NCBI RefSeq assembly: GCF_015354055.1
Contig: NZ_JACHTM010000003.1
Span: 277,501-341,500, forward strand
Origin: Thermaurantiacus tibetensis
GTDB lineage: Bacteria; Pseudomonadota; Alphaproteobacteria; Sphingomonadales; Sphingomonadaceae
Reading direction: 5' to 3'
Length of the DNA: 64,000 bases
The notes below the pieces were generated by a model, which saw only the letters and a program-made list of their open reading frames with translations, ran no database searches and was not told the DNA's origin. The translations under genes were made by a program, and so were the position numbers. Each line of letters opens with the position of its first letter. Positions within the stretch are counted from its first letter, which is position 1. This document shows, in pieces, positions 20,082-28,640 of the stretch.

Positions 20082-20578
20082 GCGGGGCGCGCCCCTTCCG
20101 GCTGCTCGGGCTCGACCCCGGGCTCGCGCGGACCGGCTGGGGCATGGTGCTGGTGGAGGGCGCGCGGCTCGCGCACCTCGCCCACGGCGTGGTCACGACC
20201 CGGCCGGCCGACCCGCTGCCCGTGCGGCTGGCGGCGCTCCACGCAGGGCTTGCCACAGTGCTCGCGGCCCATGCGCCCGATGCCGTGGCGGTCGAAGAGG
20301 TGTTCCAGAACCGCAACCCGCAGTCGACGCTCAAGCTTGGCGAGGCGCGCGGCGTGGCGCTTCTTGCAGCCGGCCTCGCGGGTCTTCCCGTGCACGAGCT
20401 GGCGGCGCGGTTCGTGAAGAAGGCGCTGACCGGGACGGGGGCAGCCGAGAAGGCGCAGGTGGCCTACATGGTCGGGCGGCTGCTGCCGGCGGCCGGCCCC
20501 GTTGCCGCCGATGCGGCCGATGCCCTTGCCGTTGCCATCGCCGCAGCGGGCACGCTCAGGCGCGGGCTTGCGGCATGA
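20078..20578 (+). CDS. ruvC: Holliday junction endonuclease RuvC
   Basis: RuvC cuts Holliday junctions symmetrically with Mg2+. The 166-residue protein has the RNase H-like fold with [13 protein letters not shown] (first catalytic Asp at residue 13), [23 protein letters not shown] (catalytic Glu), and a final cluster [13 protein letters not shown] (catalytic Asp residues). ATG overlaps the upstream stop by 4 bases, as does its stop with ruvA. Confidence 0.96.
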   Translation: MSGARPFRLLGLDPGLARTGWGMVLVEGARLAHLAHGVVTTRPADPLPVRLAALHAGLATVLAAHAPDAVAVEEVFQNRNPQSTLKLGEARGVALLAAGLAGLPVHELAARFVKKALTGTGAAEKAQVAYMVGRLLPAAGPVAADAADALAVAIAAAGTLRRGLAA

Positions 20579-21180
20579 TCGCGCTGCTCCACGGCACGGT
20601 CGCGGCGCTGGGGGCCGACCATGCCGTCATCGACGTCGGCGGGGTGGGCTATCTCGTTCAGGCCTCGGTGCGCACGCTCGGCCGGCTTGCACCCGACGCG
20701 GCCGTCCGGCTCCATGTCGAGACCCAGGTTCGGGAGGATGCGATCACCCTCTTCGGCTTCCTCGAGCCCGCCGAGCGCGACTGGTTCCGGCTGCTCACGG
20801 GCGTCCAGGGCGTGGGCGGGCGCGTGGCGCTTGCCATCCTCTCGACGCTCGCCCCGGCAGAGCTCGCCCGCGCGATCGCGCTCGAGGACCGGGCTTCGCT
20901 CGCCCGGGCCCCCGGCGTCGGGGCGAAGCTCGCCGCCCGTCTCGTGACCGAGCTGCGGGGCGCCGTGCCCGCAGCGCTGGCTGCGGTCGGCGAGAGCGGA
21001 GCGGCGCCTGCCCTCCCCTCGCCTGCAGCCGCCGCGCGCGACGCGCTCTCGGCGCTCGCCAGCCTCGGCTTCCGCGGGCCCGAGGCAGCCGCTGCCGTGG
21101 CGGCGGCCGAGGCGGCGCTCGGCGAAGGCGCGGAAACGGCGGCCCTCGTGCGCGAGGCCCTGCGGCGGGCCGCGCGATGA
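20575..21180 (+). CDS. ruvA: Holliday junction branch migration protein RuvA
   Basis: Tetrameric RuvA binds the four-way junction and recruits RuvB. The 201-residue protein has an OB-fold N-domain ([28 protein letters not shown]), two helix-hairpin-helix motifs ([36 protein letters not shown]), an Ala-rich linker and the C-terminal RuvB-binding helices ([19 protein letters not shown]). Coupled by 4-base overlaps to ruvC and ruvB. Confidence 0.96.
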   Translation: MIALLHGTVAALGADHAVIDVGGVGYLVQASVRTLGRLAPDAAVRLHVETQVREDAITLFGFLEPAERDWFRLLTGVQGVGGRVALAILSTLAPAELARAIALEDRASLARAPGVGAKLAARLVTELRGAVPAALAAVGESGAAPALPSPAAAARDALSALASLGFRGPEAAAAVAAAEAALGEGAETAALVREALRRAAR

Positions 21181-22205
21181 GCACGCTCACCTCCCCCGCG
21201 GCCCAGCCGGCCGACCAGGACGCGGCGCTCCGGCCGCGCACGCTCGCCGAGTTCGTGGGCCAGGCCGCCGCGCGCGACAATCTGCGGGTGTTCATCGATG
21301 CCGCGCGGGCGCGGGGCGAGGCGCTCGACCACCTGCTCCTTGCCGGCCCACCGGGGCTGGGCAAGACGACCCTTGCCCAGATCGTCGCGCGCGAGCTCGG
21401 GGTGGGCTTCCGGGCGACCTCGGGCCCGGTCATCGCCCGCGCCGGCGATCTTGCCGCACTCCTGACCAACCTCGAGCCGCGCGACGTCCTCTTCATCGAC
21501 GAGATCCACCGGCTGCCAGCCAGCGTCGAGGAGATCCTCTACCCCGCCATGGAGGACCGGGCGCTCGACATCATGATCGGCGAGGGCCCCTCGGCGCGCT
21601 CGATCCGAATCGACCTTCCGCCCTTCACGCTCATCGGGGCCACCACGCGCGCCGGGCTCGTCTCCCAGCCGCTCCGGGACCGGTTCGGCATCCCGGTCCG
21701 GCTCGTCTTCTACACCGAGGACGAGCTGTTCCTCGTGGTGCGGCGGGCGGCGGCGCTCCTCGGCCTCGCGCTGGCCGACGATGGCGCGCGCGAGATCGCC
21801 CGCCGCGCCCGCGGCACGCCCCGCATCGCCGGCAGGCTGCTGCGCCGGGTCAGGGACTTCGCTGCCGGCCGCTCGGAGCCGGTGGATGCCGCCTTCGCCG
21901 ATGCCGCGCTCACGCGCCTCGAGGTGGACGCGCTCGGCCTCGACGCGCAGGACCGGCGCTACCTCTGGATGATCGCCGATCTTTACCGCGGCGGGCCGGT
22001 CGGCATCGAGACGCTGGCAGCGGGGCTTTCGGAAGCGCGCGACACGCTCGAGGACGTGGTCGAGCCCTTCCTCCTGCAGACCGGGCTCATTGCGCGTACC
22101 GCGCGCGGGCGGGTGCTGAACCCGCCGGGCTGGGCGCATCTCGGGCTGAAGCCGCCGGCCGATTCTGCGGCCGCGCAGCCGGGCCTGCCGCTCGACGAGG
22201 AGTGA
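21177..22205 (+). CDS. ruvB: Holliday junction branch migration ATPase RuvB
   Basis: Hexameric AAA+ motor driving branch migration. 342 residues with Walker [10 protein letters not shown] (57-65), Walker [10 protein letters not shown] (about 104-112), sensor region [20 protein letters not shown] carrying the arginine finger, sensor 2 [17 protein letters not shown] and the C-terminal winged helix ([23 protein letters not shown]). The ATG overlaps the ruvA stop by 4 bases. Confidence 0.97.
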   Translation: MSTLTSPAAQPADQDAALRPRTLAEFVGQAAARDNLRVFIDAARARGEALDHLLLAGPPGLGKTTLAQIVARELGVGFRATSGPVIARAGDLAALLTNLEPRDVLFIDEIHRLPASVEEILYPAMEDRALDIMIGEGPSARSIRIDLPPFTLIGATTRAGLVSQPLRDRFGIPVRLVFYTEDELFLVVRRAAALLGLALADDGAREIARRARGTPRIAGRLLRRVRDFAAGRSEPVDAAFADAALTRLEVDALGLDAQDRRYLWMIADLYRGGPVGIETLAAGLSEARDTLEDVVEPFLLQTGLIARTARGRVLNPPGWAHLGLKPPADSAAAQPGLPLDEE

Positions 22206-22232
22206 CGGGGAAGGTCTGGGGGGAGGACTGCG

Positions 22233-23078
22233 ATGGAGACGCTGGAGGTCCGGACCGAGGGGCCGGTGATGGTGGTGACGCTCGACCGGCCGGCCGTACT
22301 CAACGCCTACAACGCCACCATGGGGGCGGAGCTGGCTGAGGCCTTCCGCGCCGCCGATGCCGAAGATGCCATCCGCGCCGTCGTGCTCACCGGCCGCGGC
22401 CGCGTCTTCTGCGCCGGCGCCGACGTCTCCGCGGGGCCTCGCGCCTTCGACACGGCGGCGGGCGCAGGTGCCGGCAACTTCGGCGGGGCTGGACGGGACA
22501 GCGACTTCATCGGTGCGATGATGGCCTGCCGGAAGCCATCGATCGTCGCCTTCAACGGGTCGGCGGCAGGCGTCGGGCTCACCCTCACCCTCCCCTGCGA
22601 CATCCGCATCAGCGTCGCGCAGGCGAAGTTCGGCTGCGTCTTCACCCGCCGCGGCCTCGTGCCCGAGGCCGGCTCGGCCTGGTTCCTGCCCCGGCTCGTC
22701 GGCCTGCCGACGGCGCTCCGCTGGTGCCTGACGGGTGCCATGGTGCCAGCCGAGGAGGCGCTTGCCGCCGGGCTCGTCTCCGAGCTGGTCGCGCCCGACG
22801 CGCTCCTGCCCCGCGCCCTGGCCATCGCTCACGAGATCGCCGAGAATACCGCGCCTGTCGCCGTGGCCCTGACGCGGCAGCTCCTCTGGCGCCACGCCGG
22901 AGACCCGGACCCGTCGGGCGCCCTTGCCGTCGATTCCCGGCTCAACATCGCGCTCGGCAGGAGCGCGGACGTGCGCGAGGGCGTCGCGGCCTTCCTCGAG
23001 AAGCGCAGGCCCCGCTTCCCCGGCCGGGTCTCGACCGACATGCCCGAGGCCGTCGGGTGGCCGCCCCGGAGCGGCTGA
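22233..23078 (+). CDS. Enoyl-CoA hydratase/isomerase (crotonase) family protein
   Basis: A 281-residue crotonase-fold enzyme. Oxyanion-hole segments are present: GRGRVFCAGADVSA and SAAGVGLTLTLPCDIRIS. One catalytic-type glutamate is visible in RRGLVPEAGSAWFLPRLVG, but the position equivalent to the first hydratase Glu (in the GVGLTL helix) is not acidic, so isomerase, hydratase or another crotonase reaction are all possible. GGAGGACTGCG precedes the ATG. In many alphaproteobacteria ruvB is followed by ybgC; here this gene takes that place. Confidence 0.88.
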   Translation: METLEVRTEGPVMVVTLDRPAVLNAYNATMGAELAEAFRAADAEDAIRAVVLTGRGRVFCAGADVSAGPRAFDTAAGAGAGNFGGAGRDSDFIGAMMACRKPSIVAFNGSAAGVGLTLTLPCDIRISVAQAKFGCVFTRRGLVPEAGSAWFLPRLVGLPTALRWCLTGAMVPAEEALAAGLVSELVAPDALLPRALAIAHEIAENTAPVAVALTRQLLWRHAGDPDPSGALAVDSRLNIALGRSADVREGVAAFLEKRRPRFPGRVSTDMPEAVGWPPRSG

Positions 23079-23233
23079 CGGAGCGTTTACCGACCCCGGG
23101 GCCTAAGCGGCGGCGCGCCCGCCCGTGACTGAAACATGTGAACAGGCCATTCGGAGCGAAGACCCCGCCAGGTGGCGGCAACGGGGGCGGACGGGTCACG
23201 CCCGCCGTTCCCGTCGCGCTGCCGCGCGGAACC

Positions 23234-23821
23234 ATGGACGTGCGCCTGCGGCTCCTCGCCTACGCCAACGGCAGCACGGGCCTCGAGCTCCAGGACTTCG
23301 AGGGCACGCCGTTCGCCTGGCCCACCCTGCCCTTCAGCCTCGCATCGCTTGCCGACGCCCTGCCCGAGGAGGAAGCGCCCGAGCGGGTGGTCGCCATCAA
23401 GCCGTCGGCCATGCGGAGCGGCATCGCCGATGCGCTGGTTGCAGCGGGCCTCCTCACCGACCTCGGGCTCGATGTCGCCGCCGATCGCGCCTATGCGCGG
23501 CTCATGCGCGTCGAGCTGCGCCAGGCCGAGCGGCTGGCGGGGGCGGCGATGCGCGAGGATCCCGAGGTCGAGCCCTACTGCCTCGCCGAGGTGCAGGTGC
23601 CCTCGGGGTGGAAGCCGGCCTGCCGCCGGATCCGCCAGGCGCTGCTCAAACGCGGCATGGACGTAAGCGAGGCCGACGCGATGCTGGCCTGGGCGCTCGA
23701 GTCGGGCGCGGTGGGAGCGGTGCCGCGGCCGCTCCCGGCGCTCGCCGACCAGATCGCGGCGCTGCTCGCGCCCCGCTTCCGCCGCGCCGCGCCGCCCGAC
23801 GACCCTGGCGATGGAGCGTAA
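23234..23821 (+). CDS. Hypothetical protein upstream of serS
   Basis: About 195 residues, soluble, alternating charged helices with no membrane segment (MDVRLRLLAYANGSTG...; WALESGAVGAVPRP...). I do not recognise a domain. The C-terminal third (RIRQALLKRGMDVSEADAMLAWALE) looks helical and could pack as a small helix bundle. Start uncertain: a GTG at 23138 would add 32 Gly/Pro-rich residues; the ATG was preferred because the regular coding pattern begins there. It precedes serS by about 40 bases on the same strand. Confidence 0.6.
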   Translation: MDVRLRLLAYANGSTGLELQDFEGTPFAWPTLPFSLASLADALPEEEAPERVVAIKPSAMRSGIADALVAAGLLTDLGLDVAADRAYARLMRVELRQAERLAGAAMREDPEVEPYCLAEVQVPSGWKPACRRIRQALLKRGMDVSEADAMLAWALESGAVGAVPRPLPALADQIAALLAPRFRRAAPPDDPGDGA

Positions 23822-23863
23822 GCCCCTCGCCTTTTCGCGCCGGCCCAGCCATAGGCCCCGCCG

Positions 23864-25132
23864 ATGCACGACCTGAAGGCCCTGCGCGCCGACCCCGAGA
23901 GGTTCGAGGCAGCCCTTGCCCGGCGCGGCCTCCCCCGCGCCTTCGACGCGGTGCTCGAGGCCGACAAGGCGCTCCGCACCATCCAGACCCTGCTCCAGGC
24001 CGATCTCGCGCGCCGCAACGACCTCTCGAAGGCGATCGGCGCGGCGATGACCCGCGGCGCGCACGCCGAGGCCGAGGCGCTCCGCGCCGAGGTGGCCGCG
24101 CTCAAGGACCGGATCGCGGCGGCCGAGGCAGCGGAGGCCGGTGCCGTTGCCCGGGTGGAGGCGCTGGCAAGCCAGCTGCCGAACCTGCCCGCCGACGACG
24201 TGCCGGACGGTCTCGACGAGGCCGGCAACGTCGAGGTGAAGCGCTGGGGCGAGCCGCGCGCAGGTGGCCTCGAGCACGATGCGCTGGCCGCCCGGCTCGG
24301 CTGGGACCCGGAGGCCGCTGCCCGCCTTGCCGGCGCCCGCTTCGCCGTGCTCTCGGGTGGGCTTGCGAGGCTCCACCGGGCGCTCGGCCAGTTCATGCTC
24401 GACCAGCACGTCGCGGCAGGTTGGCAGGAGCGGGCCGTGCCGCTCCTCGTCCGCGAGGCCGCCATGTTCGGCACGGCCCAGCTGCCGAAGTTCCGCGACG
24501 ACCAGTTCGAGACGGTGGACGGGCGCTGGCTCATCCCGACCGCCGAGGTGAGCCTGACCAACCTGGTGCGCGAGACCATCCTCGACGAAGCGCAGCTGCC
24601 AATGCGCCTCACGGCGCTCACCCCCTGCTTCCGCCGCGAGGCGGGCGCGGCTGGGCGCGACACGCGCGGGCTCATCCGCCAGCACCAGTTCGAGAAGGTG
24701 GAGCTCGTCACCATCTGTACGCCCGAGCAGGCCGAGGCCGAGCAGGCACGCATGGTGGAAGCCGCCGAGGGCGTGCTCGAGGCGCTTGGGCTTCCCTACC
24801 GGCGGATGCTGCTGTGCGCCGGCGACATGGGCTTTGCCGCGCGCCGCACCTTCGACCTCGAGGTATGGCTGCCGGGCGCGGGCGTCTTCCGCGAGATCTC
24901 GTCCATCTCCTGGTGCGGGGACTTCCAGGCGCGGCGGATGGATGCCCGGTTCCGCGCGAAGGGCGAGAAGGGCACCCGCTTCGTTCACACCTTGAATGGC
25001 TCGGGCGTGGCGGTCGGCCGCGCGCTGGTTGCCGTGCTCGAGAATTTCCAGGAGCCCGACGGCAGCGTCATCGTGCCGCCGCCGCTCCTCCCCTACATGG
25101 GCGGCCTCGAGCGGCTGACCCCGGAGGCCTGA
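23864..25132 (+). CDS. serS: Serine--tRNA ligase
   Basis: Class II synthetase charging tRNA-Ser (and the precursor for selenocysteine tRNA where present). 422 residues: N-terminal coiled-coil arm (about 25-105; [20 protein letters not shown]...), motif 2 [20 protein letters not shown], motif 3 [18 protein letters not shown], and the T-A-E-V-x-L-T-N segment that binds serine. Starts [15 protein letters not shown], as usual. Overlaps surE by one base (TGATG). Confidence 0.97.
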   Translation: MHDLKALRADPERFEAALARRGLPRAFDAVLEADKALRTIQTLLQADLARRNDLSKAIGAAMTRGAHAEAEALRAEVAALKDRIAAAEAAEAGAVARVEALASQLPNLPADDVPDGLDEAGNVEVKRWGEPRAGGLEHDALAARLGWDPEAAARLAGARFAVLSGGLARLHRALGQFMLDQHVAAGWQERAVPLLVREAAMFGTAQLPKFRDDQFETVDGRWLIPTAEVSLTNLVRETILDEAQLPMRLTALTPCFRREAGAAGRDTRGLIRQHQFEKVELVTICTPEQAEAEQARMVEAAEGVLEALGLPYRRMLLCAGDMGFAARRTFDLEVWLPGAGVFREISSISWCGDFQARRMDARFRAKGEKGTRFVHTLNGSGVAVGRALVAVLENFQEPDGSVIVPPPLLPYMGGLERLTPEA

Positions 25133-25890
25133 TGCGCATTCTTCTCACCAACGACGACGGCATCAACGCGCCCGGCTTCGCCGCGCTCGAGCGCATCGCC
25201 CGCCAGCTTTCCGACGACCTCTGGTTCGTCGCACCCGCCGAGGAGCAGTCGGGCGCCGGCCATTCGCTGACCCTCACGCGGCCGCTTCGGGTGCGCGAGC
25301 TCGGGCCCCGGCGGTTCGCGGTGGCCGGAACCCCGACCGATGCCGTCATGATGGCGCTCGGCCACCTGATGAACGGCGAGCGGCCCGACCTCATTCTTTC
25401 CGGCGTCAACCGCGGGCCGAACCTCGCCGAGGACGTGACCTATTCGGGCACCGTCTCGGCGGCCATGGAAGGGACGCTCGCCGGCGTTCGCTCCATCGCG
25501 CTTTCGCAGGCCATGGCCGACTATACCCACGGCGCCGAGAGTTTCGCAGCCGCCGAGGCCTGCGCGGCCGACATCATCCGCAAGGTCACCGCGTCCGACT
25601 GGGGCGAGGGCGTGCTCCTCAACATCAACTTCCCCGCGCGGGCGGTGCCGCTGGGGGTGCGGGTCACCCGCCAGGGCTTCCGCGACTATGGCCACATCCG
25701 GATCGACGCCCGTATCGACCCGCGCGGCTTCCCCTATTACTGGTTCGGCTACGGCCGGGAGGTGGAAACCCCCGGCCACCGCACCGACCTCGAGGCGGTG
25801 CGCGAAGGCTATGTGAGCGTGACTCCGCTCCACCTCGACCTCACCCACCGGGAGACGATGGGCACGCTGATCAAGGCGCTCGAGGCCTAG
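25132..25890 (+). CDS. surE: 5'/3'-nucleotidase SurE
   Basis: SurE is a metal-dependent survival-type nucleotidase/exopolyphosphatase. The 252-residue protein starts [15 protein letters not shown] with the DD metal ligands, followed by VAPAEEQSGAGHSLTLTRPL, GTPTDAVMMAL, LSGVNRGPNLAEDVTYSGTVSAAMEG. In proteobacteria surE often follows serS, as here, and is often followed by pcm and an nlpD-type gene; pcm is missing from this neighbourhood, while the NlpD-like gene lies 0.9 kb further on. Confidence 0.96.
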   Translation: MRILLTNDDGINAPGFAALERIARQLSDDLWFVAPAEEQSGAGHSLTLTRPLRVRELGPRRFAVAGTPTDAVMMALGHLMNGERPDLILSGVNRGPNLAEDVTYSGTVSAAMEGTLAGVRSIALSQAMADYTHGAESFAAAEACAADIIRKVTASDWGEGVLLNINFPARAVPLGVRVTRQGFRDYGHIRIDARIDPRGFPYYWFGYGREVETPGHRTDLEAVREGYVSVTPLHLDLTHRETMGTLIKALEA

Positions 25891-25901
25891 GCGCCCGCGC
25901 G

Positions 25902-26615
25902 CTAGGCGAGGGCGGGCCGCTGGCGACGACGGGCGGCCACTCCCACCAGCCCGAACCCGGCGATCAGCATGGCCCAGGTGGCCGGCTCGGGGATGACGGC
26001 GCCCGAGATGCGGACCGACACATCGTCGAGGATGAGGCCGATATTGTCGTTGCCGGCGCGCCAGTCGTCGAACCACAGCGTAGCCGAGCCTGCCTCGGTG
26101 GGCGTGAAAACGACACCATAGCGGAGGAAGGGCGAAGTGCCGGGGAGGCTCACGTTCCAGCCGAAGGCCACGACACCCGGCGAGGGGCCATAGACGGTAT
26201 CCACCCCGCCGTTGGTCCAGACCGCGCTGGCGAGATTGGTGGGGGCCGCGAAATCGAACCAGACCTGCTGGGCATCGGTGGCACCGTTGCGCTGGTTGCC
26301 CGAGAGCCAGAACTCGACCGCGACGGTCTCGCCGGCAGCGAAGACGATCGGGAGGTTGAGCCTGAACTTGCCCGCATTCGAGGTCGAACCGTCGAGATCG
26401 ACGCAGTAGTTGCCGGTGCGGCAGCGGATTCTGAAATCGCCAGAGCGGACAAGATCGACCGTGCCGTCGGAAACGGTCCAGTTCGCGAAGCCCGCGTAGT
26501 TCAGGATCGACGGGCCGGTCGTCTCGCCCTCGAACCCGTCGAAGAAACTGAAGGCGGACGCGGGCACGGCAGCGGCAAGGGCAACGGCGCCAAGGGCAGC
26601 GGCAAGACGAACCAT
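25902..26615 (-). CDS. Exported PEP-CTERM/PEPxxWA-type protein
   Basis: A 237-residue precursor. N-terminal signal peptide (LAAALGAVALAAAVPASAFS), a beta-rich middle of about 180 residues with two cysteines (FRIRCRTGNYCVDLDG) that could form a disulfide, and the sorting signal PEPATWAMLIAGFGLVGVAARRR (hydrophobic helix plus Arg cluster) at 209-231. The P-E-P-x-x-W-A form is the variant known from alphaproteobacteria. Such proteins are processed by exosortase and go to the cell surface or exopolysaccharide; no exosortase is in this window. ATG preceded by AGAGAGG. Convergent with surE; divergent from the NlpD-like gene. Confidence 0.9.
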   Translation of the reverse strand: MVRLAAALGAVALAAAVPASAFSFFDGFEGETTGPSILNYAGFANWTVSDGTVDLVRSGDFRIRCRTGNYCVDLDGSTSNAGKFRLNLPIVFAAGETVAVEFWLSGNQRNGATDAQQVWFDFAAPTNLASAVWTNGGVDTVYGPSPGVVAFGWNVSLPGTSPFLRYGVVFTPTEAGSATLWFDDWRAGNDNIGLILDDVSVRISGAVIPEPATWAMLIAGFGLVGVAARRRQRPALA

Positions 26616-26739
26616 CGAGATCCTCTCTGACACTAAATGCCGGCCTCCGAGCAAGAGTCGTGCCACGCGTGAGCGTCGAGGAGTCCTTTCGGGAATCCAG
26701 AAGGTTGGCCGTGCCCCCGAGCCAAGCGGACACGCCAGA

Positions 26740-26758
26740 CTGTCAAATCTTTTGACAG
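26740..26758. promoter_or_regulatory. 19-bp AT-rich perfect inverted repeat with opposed TTGACA boxes
   Basis: CTGTCAAA and TTTGACAG, separated by TCT, form a perfect 8-3-8 palindrome in an otherwise GC-rich intergenic region between two divergent genes. Each arm contains TTGACA, the sigma-70 -35 consensus, one per strand (26752-26757 on plus, 26741-26746 on minus). No good -10 box is obvious 17 bases away on either side, so an operator or a paired -35 element are both possible readings. Confidence 0.45.
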
Positions 26759-26824
26759 GTGCCGGGGCGTTTACCCTGCTGCGCGCCTTGGCCGCGCCGG
26801 GCCTTGCGGAGTAGGAGCGGGCCC

Positions 26825-27748
26825 GTGCGCGCCCTTCTTCTCGTCCTGCTGCTGGCCGCCGGTTGCGCCACGCGCCAGACGCCGCCTCCCCGGCCGGCAC
26901 CGCAACCGCGGGTCGAGCCGGCAAAGCCCCGGCCGGCGTGGAAGCCGGTGCCGGCGGTTGCCGACGGGAAGCCGGTGCCGGGCGGCCGGGCGCATGTGGT
27001 GAAGCCGGGCGAGACCGGGCTTGCGATTGCCCAGGCCTATGGCGTTCCGTGGCGGACGATCGCGGCCGCCAACGGCATCGGCTTCGATTCGGTCATCCGC
27101 GTCGGCCAGACCCTGTTCGTGCCGACCGGGCCGCATGCCGCTGCAGCGCCGGGCCCACGCACCAGCCAGCCGCCCCGGCAGGCCCCGCCGCAGGGCCGGC
27201 CGCCCAGCCCGCGGCCCGATCCGGAAGCGCTGGCGAAAGCCTTCACGCTCGACATCGACGAGCTGGTCTCGGGCTCCGCCGTGGCTGCGCCCGCCGCGCC
27301 ATCCGCGCCGGCCGCAGGCACGGCCCCGCTGCCGCCCCCTGCCGCGCGGCCGGCGCCCGTGGCACCGCGGCTTGCCTGGCCTGTCGACGGTCGCGTCATC
27401 CTCTCGGGCTTCGGGCCCAAGCCGGGCGGCAAGGTGAACGAGGGGGTGACCATCAAGGCCGTGCGCGGCGCGCCGGTCCGGGCGGCAGCAGCCGGCACCG
27501 TGCTCTATGTGGGCGACGCCATCGAGAGCTTCGGCCTTCTCGTGCTGCTCCGCCACGAGGGCGGGGCGGTGACCGCCTATGGCCACCTCGAGGACGCGCT
27601 GGTACAGACGGGCGCGCGCGTCGAGCAGGGCGCGATCATCGGCCGGGCCGGCAGTTCGGGCGTGGCCCGCGAGCCCCAGCTCATGTTCCAGCTGAGGCTG
27701 GGTCGGAAGGCGGTGGATCCGCTGCCCCATCTTCGAGGCCAAGCCTGA
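26825..27748 (+). CDS. NlpD-like lipoprotein with LysM and degenerate LytM/M23 domain
   Basis: A 307-residue lipoprotein: signal LLLVLLLAAGC with Cys at residue 14, a proline-rich linker, one LysM peptidoglycan-binding domain (about 57-100; HVVKPGETGLAIAQAYGVPWR), a second Pro/Ala linker, and a C-terminal M23 fold (about 183-300). The zinc ligands of active M23 peptidases are missing: the H-x-G-x-D motif reads NEGVTI and the final H-x-H reads MFQL. That is the pattern of amidase activators such as NlpD/EnvC rather than hydrolases. GTG start chosen because AGGAG lies 7 nt upstream and it opens the signal peptide. Its 3' end overlaps convergent ccmA by 68 bases. Confidence 0.88.
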   Translation: MRALLLVLLLAAGCATRQTPPPRPAPQPRVEPAKPRPAWKPVPAVADGKPVPGGRAHVVKPGETGLAIAQAYGVPWRTIAAANGIGFDSVIRVGQTLFVPTGPHAAAAPGPRTSQPPRQAPPQGRPPSPRPDPEALAKAFTLDIDELVSGSAVAAPAAPSAPAAGTAPLPPPAARPAPVAPRLAWPVDGRVILSGFGPKPGGKVNEGVTIKAVRGAPVRAAAAGTVLYVGDAIESFGLLVLLRHEGGAVTAYGHLEDALVQTGARVEQGAIIGRAGSSGVAREPQLMFQLRLGRKAVDPLPHLRGQA

Positions 27749-28322
27749 GCTCGGTAGCGGAAAGGCCGAGAGGGCGGTGGGTGGCGGCCACCACCAGACC
27801 GGCCCGGCGGAGATGGTGCGCCAGCACCTCCTCGAGCCGTGCCGAAGACGCAGTATCGAGGGTGGCCGTCGGCTCGTCGAGGAGCCAGAGGGCGGCACCG
27901 CTCGCGATCACCCGGGCGAGACCAGCACGCGCGCGCTGGCCGGCGGAGAGCATGCCGACCGGGAGGTCGAGCAGGCCCTCGAGCGCCATCGCCTCGGCCG
28001 CCGCCCACATCTCCGCCCTGCCCCTGCCGTCGAGCGCTGCCCAGAAGGCGAGTTCGTCGCCGAGCCGCGCGTCGGGCTTGAGCGCCGGCTCGGGGCCCTG
28101 GAAGGCCGTGGCAAAGGGATTGACGATGCGCCCGGCAGCGGGTTCGAGGAGGCCGGCAAGCGCGCGGAGAAGTGAGGTCTTGCCGCTCCCGTTGGGGCCG
28201 GTGAGGAGGAGCGCCTCGCCCGGCCGGAGCGCGAAGCCGAGGCCCTGGAACAGGAGCCGGCCGCCGCGGACCAGCGCGAGAGCCTCGACCTCGAGGCGTG
28301 CGCGTGCGTTCGGCTCCGTCAC
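27681..28322 (-). CDS. ccmA: Heme exporter ABC ATP-binding protein CcmA
   Basis: A 213-residue ABC ATPase: Walker A TGPNGSGKTSLL, signature LSAGQRARAGLAR, Walker B LWLLDEPTATLD and a switch histidine in VAATHRPLG. Short length and the S-A-G-Q-x-x-R signature match CcmA, the ATPase of CcmABCD, which handles heme for cytochrome c maturation in the periplasm. ccmB and ccmC are not next to it: the flanks are an unrelated convergent gene and a tRNA locus. That leaves a small chance that it is another short ABC ATPase. Confidence 0.85.
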   Translation of the reverse strand: MTEPNARARLEVEALALVRGGRLLFQGLGFALRPGEALLLTGPNGSGKTSLLRALAGLLEPAAGRIVNPFATAFQGPEPALKPDARLGDELAFWAALDGRGRAEMWAAAEAMALEGLLDLPVGMLSAGQRARAGLARVIASGAALWLLDEPTATLDTASSARLEEVLAHHLRRAGLVVAATHRPLGLSATELRLGLEDGAADPPPSDPASAGT

Positions 28323-28378
28323 GCCCTAGGCGCCGCTCACGCGCGCCGGGACCAGCGGCGGCGATCCTGTCGCCTCGC

Positions 28379-28640
28379 CCTTGCCATCGCCCGCGCGCTC
28401 GCCTGACCCGCATCCCACGTCGGAGCGTAGCGCAGCCTGGTCGCGCATCCGCCTCCGGGTCTGGGGGGCGCAGGTTCGGGCCGGAGGCGCGCCAGCGCCG
28501 GAGACGACGGCGAAGCCGTCAATCCTGTCACTCCGTCCGGCCTTGCCATCGCCCGCGCGCTCGCCTAACCCGAAACCCACGTCGGAGCGTAGCGCAGCCT
28601 GGTAGCGCATCAGACTGGGGGTCTGGGGGTCGCAGGTTCG
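28379..28640. repeat. Direct duplication of tRNA-Pro and its upstream flank
   Basis: Two copies of about 100 bp (from CCTTGCCATCGCCCGCGCGC through the tRNA T-loop) are repeated in the same orientation with an offset of 162 bp: 28379-28478 and 28541-28640. The left copy lies upstream of a damaged tRNA, the right copy of the intact tRNA-Pro. A further trace of a tRNA 3' end (ATCCTGTCGCC-TCG) is visible just before the left copy, near 28364-28377, hinting at an older third unit. Confidence 0.8.
28421..28535 (+). pseudogene. Degenerate tRNA-Pro with 42-bp insertion in the T-loop
   Basis: The 5' half (CGGAGCGTAGCGCAGCCTGG) is identical to the intact tRNA-Pro that follows, but the anticodon arm has lost pairing (CCGCCTCCGGGTCTGG), and after TTCG at 28475-28478 the sequence is interrupted by 42 bases (28479-28520) before resuming with AATCCTGTCACTCCG, the T-arm and acceptor 3' strand. 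One acceptor pair is also mismatched. Not expected to give a working tRNA. Confidence 0.7.
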
